64,000 nucleotides of DNA, taken from NCBI GenBank assembly GCA_964057225.1, contig OZ059896.1, positions 7,130,001 through 7,194,000 on the forward strand, read 5' to 3'. Positions within the stretch are counted from its first letter, which is position 1. Each line of letters begins with the position of its first letter. Both the position numbers and the translations under genes were made by a program. The stretch is from Auanema rhodensis. Its lineage: Eukaryota; Nematoda; Chromadorea; Rhabditida; Rhabditidae. Below, in pieces: positions 49,001-64,000 of the stretch. The notes beneath the pieces were generated by a model. That model made no database searches. It was not told the DNA's origin and was given only the letters and a program-made list of their open reading frames with translations.

Positions 49001-52000
49001 AGGTCGTATCAAATATCTGCGATAACACGTTTACTCTAGCTCTTAAACGGATATTTTTGGGTTTTTCCCTCTGATTCTTATTCTATCTTTGAATTTTCTA
49101 ATCTCTCTCTGTCTCTCTCTATATATATATACCAGTTATTCACACTCTTCTCCTTATCTCTCTCTCCCTCTCTATGTATTTTTCTCTCCTCTTTTCGTTA
49201 TCTCTCTTACCTTTATTTCATATTTTCAGCTTTTTCGTACTTTCTTCTTGAGATTTACCTTATATATTCGTCTCAGTTTGTTTTAGTAACCTTTTCTCAC
49301 ATCAGTATAAAGCTTATTCAATTTGTCATATTTCTACATCAATTTCAACCATTTTTTTCCAAATTTATCAAAAGATTATATATTCAATTTTATTTTGCAA
49401 TTTGCAATGAAATGAAAATACAAAATTTATTGTTGTTTTCTTTGAAATAACTAGTAAACAGTTAGTTATGCTTAATATTCTGATTTAAGACAAAAATAAT
49501 ATTTTCTTAATCATATTATTGCCTTTCATTATTTTTTTTTCATTAAATTTTCTTTTCGTATATACATATGTATATTATTATTATTATAAAATATACAAAA
49601 CAAACTAATTATTGAATGTATGTATGTATCTAGTATGAACTTACGTTTACAATTTTTTTAATTTATAATTTTCATATTCTCATAATTAATGAAGGAAACC
49701 GTTCATATTCTCAGTTTCAATACTGTATATCAAAGATTGAAAACAAATGTTTTTTCTCTTCAACCTTCATATCAAAATGACGTGAATTTAGAGAAAGAAA
49801 TCCAAAATATATTATAAAGATACACGAGTACTTTTATATATTTTAAACTAATTATTTCATATAAATATAATAATATATAGTTTTTAAATAGCATTTAATT
49901 AACATAAATTTAACTATTTTGATTATAAACTATATATGTATATGTATGTATTTCAAATAGAATTCTGAGATTTCTTTATATTTAATCTTGGTTAAATGAA
50001 AAAAAAAAGTCTTTTAATCAAGATTTCTTCTTCAACCATTTACATATATGTATTTACTTGTAAATATTATATATATATGTATATACGTATGGATGGATGG
50101 TTGAATATAATGTTTTTCCTGAAATACATATGTATTTGAAAACTTTTTGAAAGATCTTTTCATTTTACTCAAAGATAAGAAAAATGAGTTTAAAGTGCCA
50201 TATGTTTTGGTATCTTCATTACTTATTAATTTCTTGTTGTTAAATAGTATAGATAAATAATATACACATATACATACATGTACATACACTATCTATTCAT
50301 ATTCTTTTCTATCTAAGTTTTTTTTATTTTAATTTTAAGAATTTCTTCTTTTACCTCATTATATTCAACTTTTTAAATAAAAATTAAAATATATTTCTAG
50401 TAGTTATTCATGCGTACTCATATACTTGAACTTGTACTTGTGTCTTTCGTCTTCAGATGATTTCATTCCTGTTCTGTATTGCGAAACAAGAAATCATGTT
50501 ATTAAAATATTTTTTTTCCTTATTTTACATAAAATTTCAATCAACTTATGCATATACATGTAGTGTATTTAGGTTTTTAATGATAAAAACTTTATCAAAG
50601 AAATTAAGAAATCATTGAATGATAATATTCAAATTTTAATTATTATTATTATAGAATAATAATAATATTATATTAATTTTCATTATTTAAAATACTTCTT
50701 TTAATTATTTCTTTGATTCTTTTAAAATCTTTTAAATTATTCTTTTAATCAAAACATTTTCATTTTTCTTCATTCAGATTAACTCTTCATACTGAAAACA
50801 TTTTTAATAATTTTTATCTTAATTTACTATTAAAATCAGAAATAAGTCTTGAAGACAAATAAAAAAAAACAAAACAACAATAACAAAATTCGTCTTTGAT
50901 TAATATAACAAACATGAATAAGATACGATAAATTGAAATCCTGTGTGTCTGCTATTATTATAGAGTTTCAATTTTCTATCTAAAAAAAATATAATTAACT
51001 AAGAAGCTATATGCAAATATATAATATTCTTGTTGTTTTGTTTATATTCTATTTCTGTAGTTTTCATCAATATATGATCCGTCATGTAATAGTTTGTTCA
51101 AAAACTTTTTGATTTATCTCTTATTCATGTAAATATATAAATAATAATTTATATAATTTATAATTAAATCAAAAGTTATAATAATTATTTCTTTTATTTC
51201 ATTTTAAGATTTCTTTTTATTTTTAAAAATTGATTATAAACCACTAGTATATTACTGAACAGCTTGAGGTGTAGAGAAGAAGAACTTAGGTATGTAAGCA
51301 TACTTAGTCTGCTTGTTGTGTGAACAAAAGATTGTTGAACTGAAATAAGTGTAGTCGTTCTTCTTTTCAAATAAATTCAAAAAGTTTTGAATTGTTTGAA
51401 TATATATAAAATCTTTTATTTTTTTGAAAATTTTTAAAATAATTATTTAATACTTTTCATATTTTTAATAAAATAAATAAACATTTACATGTATCAATGT
51501 ATCAATAGTATAATAGTATTAATTATAATAATTATATTAATTATATTTATTTTAAATGATCTTAAAGGTCTTTGTTTCAAGTTTTTATAGAGATTGTTGT
51601 ATTGTTTTTATAAAATATGTTCAATTTCGTTCGATAAATATGAGAGGATGTATACACAATATCGAGAAACTGTGTGTAAATACTCTTTGATTGGATTAAT
51701 GAAAATGAAATTAAAAATCAAAAAAAAAAATCAAAAAAACCTCTGTTATTCCTATTTTGATGTCTTTAAATGAACTAATAATTTTACTATACAGCTTATT
51801 TCGCTTATATTTGAGGTAAAAATAGAAAAAAAAACAGCAGTAGAACACAAAAGTCTTGAGACACCTGGCTTTCGGAGCAAAAGCTACTAAACAAGCCGAC
51901 CAACCAATATTGTCTTTGACTTCTTAAACGTTCTCTTTTTTGAGATATTCACCTATCTCTGTAGTTTCCGTCTTCTTAGTTGAGTTATTTAATTAGTTTT

Positions 52001-52210
52001 CAAACATGTTATATTTTATATATTTTTTTAAAGTTGTTTCCCATCATTTAAAATTTAAACTTAAATTAAATTTTATGAAAATACAAATATTTTTATTGTT
52101 AAACATAGTTTAAATTATAATTAATAAAAAAAGTTTATTTTAGTGTTTGAAAACTTTTTATTTGCTTCTCTAATTACATCTAATTCTGTTTTATCTACAC
52201 AATCTAGCCT

Positions 52211-52227
52211 CCCTCCCTCCCCCACCC
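52211..52227 (-). promoter_or_regulatory. G-quadruplex motif upstream of the GPCR gene
   Basis: On the plus strand this is C3-T-C3-T-C5-A-C3, so the minus strand carries four G-runs with one-base loops, a very stable quadruplex pattern. It lies about 165 bp before the GPCR start. Confidence 0.55.
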
Positions 52228-52390
52228 TTCTAGCTTTTTCATCAACATTTATTCATCATCTTTAACTTATTTTAATTAATTTTTTTTAAATTTTTTTTAA
52301 AATAATTTAATTATAATTATTAGTATTATAGGCATAGTTATATTATTAATCATTTGAATATAACATCATCAAAACACAATAGATACAATA

Positions 52391-54788
52391 ATGAATCTAA
52401 CATCAGTTGGTCAGGGTGATCCACTTATGGAAGAAATACCTATCGGACATCCAGCTTTAGTTCATCTTAATACATTCGCTAAAGTAAGTTTTAAAGTTTC
52501 AAAAAAGAATATTTTAATAATTTCTATTTAAGGCTATATGCATTTGTTTCTATTGTCTTTTGTGTGTATGTTCAGTATATGGAAATTCTTTGGTTATACT
52601 TGTTATCTTATATTTCCGAAGATTACGAACAGCTACAAATATTCTTATACTGAATTTGGCTATTGGTAAAATATTTATTTAACTATATTCATATAATTAA
52701 ATATATTTTAGCTGATTTATTGATAGCTGTCTTTTGTATTCCATTCTCATATTGGGCTGTTCTTATATTTGATGATCAACGATGGATATTTGGTTCAGCT
52801 ATGTGCTCATTACTATCATTCTTACAAGGTGTTGCAGTATTTTTATCATCTTGGACACTTGTAGTTATAAGGTAAATATTATAAAAAATTATAATTTTTA
52901 ATAAATAAATAAATAAATAATTTAGTTTTGATCGTTGGATGGCTATTATGTTTGTTTTATCACCACGTATGAGACTTACTAGATCGCGTGCTGTTTATCT
53001 TGTTTTAGCAACATGGCTATTCAGGTATATTATATATTATATATATATTATAATAAATAAATATTATATAGTACTGTAATGGCTTTGCCATTACTATTTG
53101 TTACTAGATCACAACCTAGGAATGATGTAATGATGTGTGATGAAGATTGGACAATCTTTACTGATAATGCTGAAAAAGTAAATTTTAATAATATAATTAT
53201 AAATTATAAATTATATATTATTACAGTATCAATCATATTATAATACTGCTGTACTTATATTACAATATGTTGTACCACAAACAGTATTAATCATAACATA
53301 TACATTTATTGGTATGAAAATGTGGAATAGTCGATTACCAACAAGTATTTCGAGTAAAAAAATTGTTATGGAACGTCATGAAAGTGTTAAAAAGGTAATT
53401 AATTTATAAAATAAATTAGAATTTAAATATATTTTATAGCTTATACCTATGGTTATATTAATATCAGCATTGTTTGCATTATGCTGGTTACCTCTTCTTT
53501 TACTTATTAATATAATTGTTGTATATTGGGAAGCTGTAGCTAGTTGGCCATATATACTATATGCATGGTAATTATATATATATTATATTATATTATTTTA
53601 TAATTATATCATATAAATTAAGGTGGTTTGCTCATGGATTAGCTATGTTACATTCAATTGTTAATCCAATAGTTTATTATTTACGAAATGCACGTTTTCG
53701 TGAAGGATTCTGTTATTTCTCACGTTTTCTGCCATTCGTCCACTTTACTGAATTCACATTATTAGCAGATCAAGCTAAAAGGTTTGTTCATATATCGTAT
53801 TTTAAGTTTTATATTTGAATAAGAAATTCTTTTTCAATTATTAAAAACATATGTTGATCAAAAAATTATACTATAAATAACATAATTTATATAAATAGTA
53901 TAGTATATTTGAATATAATATACTACTATGGATGATTTTCATTAAATTAAATATAATCAAGTATAGTATATGGCTATGTAGAATGTATGTATGTGTATGT
54001 ATGTAATAGTAACTATGTCTATGTACTGTGATTTGTGAGTGAAAATGCTTGTTGGAGGAGAAAAAAATGTTTGTTTTGACTTCAAAATATTCTTTAAAAT
54101 TAAGAAAAAAATACATTTTTAGATAATTTATTTATTATATCTTCCTATAGTATTGTATATATATATATATATAGTAAGTTATATGGAAATTAAAATTATC
54201 AAGGAAAAATATATAAAAAAACAATTTTTGTCTTCATATCCTATAACTATAACTATAACTATATATATATATATATTTCAATATAAATGCTTTCTAACTA
54301 TTGTATAATTAATATATTTTTGTATTTCTTCACATATGCATGCATTTTCATTGTCGTGTTTTAGCATTCGAACCCGCTCTAGAAGTGGAATTAATCCTGC
54401 AACCTATCATCAGGTATATTTGCTTCAAAGTTTCACCTTTGTCACCTTTGTATATGCATGTACATACACAACTGAAATATAATTATCGACTGAATATGAA
54501 AGAAATACACTATATATAGATATCTTTCTATAAATTAAAGTTGAATAATATAGTTGCAATTTTTCTTTTAATCACTTGTACCAACCAACAGCTTGAAATT
54601 ACCTATCTTCTCTCCCTCTTACTAATATTTCTATTGCATCACCTCTGGGAATCTAAATTATATTTTACAAAATCATTGATAAAAATGTATATTTACAGGC
54701 CAAAACTGCCATTGACAACGACCCCCATAGGATATTTTCCGATTGCCGCCGACAAATACAAGAAAGTAAGCCATTGATCAATCGATGA
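52391..54788 (+). CDS. Rhodopsin-class neuropeptide-type GPCR
   Basis: Ten exons, 52391-52483, 52533-52665, 52712-52871, 52926-53024, 53072-53177, 53227-53394, 53440-53567, 53623-53781, 54365-54413 and 54699-54788, join in phase to about 394 residues. Seven membrane helices are visible. TM1 has GNSLVIL, and TM2 NLAIADLL with the conserved Asp77. ECL1 carries WIFGSAMC, the WxFG motif of peptide receptors, with the TM3 disulfide Cys107. TM3 ends in SFDRW (Arg132) in place of DRY, TM5 has YVVPQ, TM6 FALCWLP (268-271), and TM7 NPIVYY (310-315). The C-tail is basic, then ends QESKPLINR. The overall pattern fits NPY/RFamide-like receptors, which couple through heterotrimeric G proteins at the plasma membrane; the ligand cannot be inferred. 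The start is in a good context after ACACAATAG, nine bases upstream. Confidence 0.93.
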
Positions 54789-54949
54789 CCAATATCAACA
54801 ACATGCACTTAACAACAACAACAACAACAACAACATGAAATATTTTTTAATTTTGAAATACGGGAAACAGAGATATACTATATATGTATAGTATATATAA
54901 TCTCTTAGATCTATATAACTTTAATATCTGTGTTAAGAAATTGTTATTT

Positions 54950-54966
54950 CCCCTTCCCTCCCCCCC
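54950..54966 (-). promoter_or_regulatory. G-quadruplex motif downstream of the GPCR gene
   Basis: The plus strand is C4-TT-C3-T-C7. The minus strand therefore has enough G-runs with 1-2 base loops to form a four-tier-run quadruplex. It lies 160 bp past the GPCR stop. Confidence 0.5.
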
Positions 54967-55029
54967 TTTCTCAACAAACGAAATGCCTATCCTGAGCCAT
55001 GCTGTATATTTGAAATGCATATCAAGCTT

Positions 55030-55110
55030 TAGTAATTGAATGAGATTGATTAAGATTTGCAAAAGTACCTAATTATTAGGCAGATCTTAATCTATCTCAT
55101 TCAATTACTA
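55030..55110 (+). ncRNA. Pre-miRNA-like hairpin
   Basis: Arms 55030-55060 and 55080-55110 pair over 31 bases with one U-U mismatch (and one G-U pair if read as plus-strand RNA), closing a 19-base loop. The total of 81 nt fits the size of a miRNA precursor. It sits 240 bp past the GPCR stop on the same strand, so it could be in the 3' UTR or be independent. Neither arm matches a miRNA seed I know. The stem is unusually perfect, so a recent inverted duplication or endo-siRNA source is an alternative. Confidence 0.45.
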
Positions 55111-56677
55111 TGTATAAATATAAAAATAAATACTTATTTATGCCAAAATATACCAAAATATACCAATTTGTATATAAAACGTGTGTTAATAAAGATTTTT
55201 GTTAAGTTTAAAATTAAAAAAATTAATAATTTTTTGTAAAAACTATAATATTCTGTACTTATTAAGCATAATAGTTCAATTTAAAAAGAATTATATGTCA
55301 TTAAGTATTTATAAGTACTGTAATAATTATTTTTATTTAAATAAATCTTAGAATACTGTAAAAGTACTGTAGGTACTGTAGGTACTGTATATAGAGAAAG
55401 ATGATGAATTTCTTTTAAAATATATATTGAATTAAGTTTACAAACAATAAAAAACAACAACAACAACAACAACAAAGAAATCTACAAAGTTTAAACTTCA
55501 AACGAAAAATTAAAATAAAGTTTAATTTTCTATTTTCATCAATCTTTGATCATTTCAATGCAAAACTATCTTCTTTTTTTTCTTCTTAATACACTTTTTC
55601 ATTCAAATTTGAACTTTTTCAAATCAAAATCTATAAATTTTAAAATTCAAATTGAGGTTAAGCTTCATGAATCAGATTAAACTTTGTTAATATATGAATA
55701 ATATATTAAATTATTGCTTGTTTAAAACAATCTTTCAAATCAAAAAATCAAACTTCATAATGATGATATGAAGTAGACTGATTGTATGATTATGCTTACG
55801 TCATCACACACCAAAAACAAAGTTAAACGATTATAAAGTTTATTTCGATAATTGAAATTTGAATTATAATTATATAAAAAAACATTTATATACATGTGTA
55901 TATGTACAATTATTCATATACATATGTATGTATTGAGTTTTCTTTTATTATACACAAAAACATTTTAATATAATTCAAATTAATTATATACAAATATTAA
56001 AAAGAAGAATAATGAAACGTCTGAGATGATGTATAACAGAAATATATGTATAGTATAGTATACTATACGTATAGTATATTGTAAAAAACAATTAAGAAAA
56101 TATCTCTAATATGATGAATAAAGACGATGAAATCGACTAGATAATCATTAAAACTCAAACAAATGAGTAGATATGAATAGGGTCACGATGAAATTTGAGA
56201 AAGAACAGAATGTATGCGAACGAAATGGAACCAAACGTATTTCAAATATGGATTATGGAATTGTTATTATCAATTGCCTGAAATGATTGACTTCATGAAT
56301 ACAAAGTATTGTGAATTTTCTTGTAATTAATTCATTTTTATGAAGAAATTGGAAGATGAATCCAGTTATACAAGGACAGAAAGAGAGAGCGAGAGAGAGA
56401 GAAAGAGAGAGGGAGGACAAAAAAATTAAAAGTGATCAAGAAGAATCGAGGAGCAAATTCTAATGTTAATCATGTGAATTCAAGTATTTGCCATTAATAC
56501 TGCCCGCTTTGACAGCTGAGATTGGAATTGACACAGTGTTAAGTAGAAAACAAAAAAAAACTTGGAATTTTGTAAAAAAAAAAACAAAAAAGAATAAGAC
56601 GAGTTAGGAGATACAGTATGAGTCAGTACAGGATTGTAAATCAGAAAATTGAAAAGTTTTAAGTTGAATGAGATTAC

Positions 56678-63543
<6,866 letters not shown>

Positions 63544-64000
63544 ATGTATCCACGAGCATGAAAAAAGGTTGTAATTGACTGATAGATAGAAGAGGTGGAC
63601 TGTGTAGGTGGATAAGATGCTCTAAGTCGTGTTTACAAACGTATTTTTTCCGATGTTAAACTGTTCAAGTTCATCTATTTGAATTTGTGTTATTAATATT
63701 ATATATTTTAGTTAAATAAATAATATTCAAATTAATTATTTATAATAATTATAAATAAATATAAAATAGCAACCATGTTGTTAGAAATGAATAAGTGAAA
63801 ATGAGAAATGAAAATAGCACGTAATCCGCGTGGATTATAGTTCTTTTTACGTTAAATGCTATGAATCATATGTACAAAAAAGGAAGTGTAAGAGTATGTT
63901 TCAGTAGAAAAATAAAAAAATTTGCTGTAAAACATGAAGAAAGATTTTTGTTGAATAGGTTTGTGAAGTTGTGAAGAAAAGAAGAAGAAGAAAGACAAGA
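63544..64000. other. 5' flank of the GEF gene
   Basis: No further exon could be placed. GAA-triplet repeats lie just inside the preceding exon (63490-63512) and again at the window edge. The true promoter may be here or beyond the window. Confidence 0.35.

Larger units (their letters stand above)
37184..52390. other. 15-kb gene desert, AT-rich with microsatellites
   Basis: No multi-exon gene can be built on either strand. The stretch is dominated by A/T-rich and T-rich sequence with many short repeats: TA runs (37858-37905, 42385-42410), a CAT/CGT run (41261-41299), a CT run (42105-42151) and purine tracts (41520-41600). Weak candidates are described separately at 45577-46072. A 68-codon plus frame at 47686-47892 has better-than-average composition but no splice or domain support. 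Imperfect inverted repeats at 39901-39910 and 40004-40013 (10 bp arms) lie about 93 bases apart. The region flanks a channel gene and a GPCR gene and may carry distal regulatory DNA. Confidence 0.5.
54789..56677. other. Convergent intergenic region between GPCR and GEF genes
   Basis: It contains AAC-triplet runs (54812-54835 and 55456-55475), the G-quadruplex motif 54950-54966, the hairpin 55030-55110 and a GA-rich tract at about 56380-56415. No coding exon is seen. Confidence 0.5.

Overview
The window reads as nuclear DNA of a nematode, probably chromadorean; the species cannot be named from the sequence. The base composition is very AT-rich. Genes are split by many 40-80 bp introns with GT...TTTCAG/TTTTAG borders. 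Acceptor-like sites often sit a few bases before a start codon, as expected for spliced-leader trans-splicing. The families also fit: a Thr-rich C6-type secreted protein, Kunitz plus lustrin-type cysteine repeats, a divergent Cys-loop channel and a peptide GPCR. The open frames in the window are short because genes are fragmented, so I rebuilt genes exon by exon by matching splice sites and reading phase.

Layout: (1) 555-1614 (+) small secreted Thr-rich/C6-like protein. (2) 2683-5118 (+) K50 paired-like homeodomain factor. (3) 5343-6583 (-) secreted Kunitz-lustrin-Kunitz protein. (4) 8056-10306 (-) DENND6/FAM116 Rab exchange factor. (5) 11003-16468 (-) BAZ1 (WSTF/ACF1) chromatin remodelling subunit, just upstream of DENND6 on the same strand and possibly co-transcribed with it. 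(6) 17179-22596 (+) V-ATPase a subunit, head to head with the BAZ1 gene. Five in-phase exons lie upstream of its usual start and would add 150 residues. (7) 26342-37183 (+) nicotinic-type Cys-loop channel subunit. Its 4-kb fifth intron holds a complete antisense gene (31927-35245) for an unrecognised secreted or membrane protein. (8) 37184-52390: about 15 kb of AT-rich, microsatellite-laden DNA with only weak small-ORF candidates. (9) 52391-54788 (+) rhodopsin-class peptide GPCR, followed by a near-perfect 81-nt hairpin at 55030-55110. (10) 56678-63543 (-) FGD-like Rho GEF (DH-PH-degenerate FYVE-PH).

There is no sign of a shared pathway. The set combines housekeeping trafficking and acidification genes (DENND6, V-ATPase), chromatin (BAZ1), and neuronal or signalling genes (homeobox, ligand-gated channel, GPCR, FGD-like GEF). 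No mobile element, CRISPR array, rRNA or tRNA gene was convincing. The most noteworthy points are the N-terminally extended V-ATPase a subunit, the nested antisense gene, the Arg at the 2' pore position of the channel, the pre-miRNA-like hairpin, and three G-quadruplex motifs near the GPCR and GEF genes.
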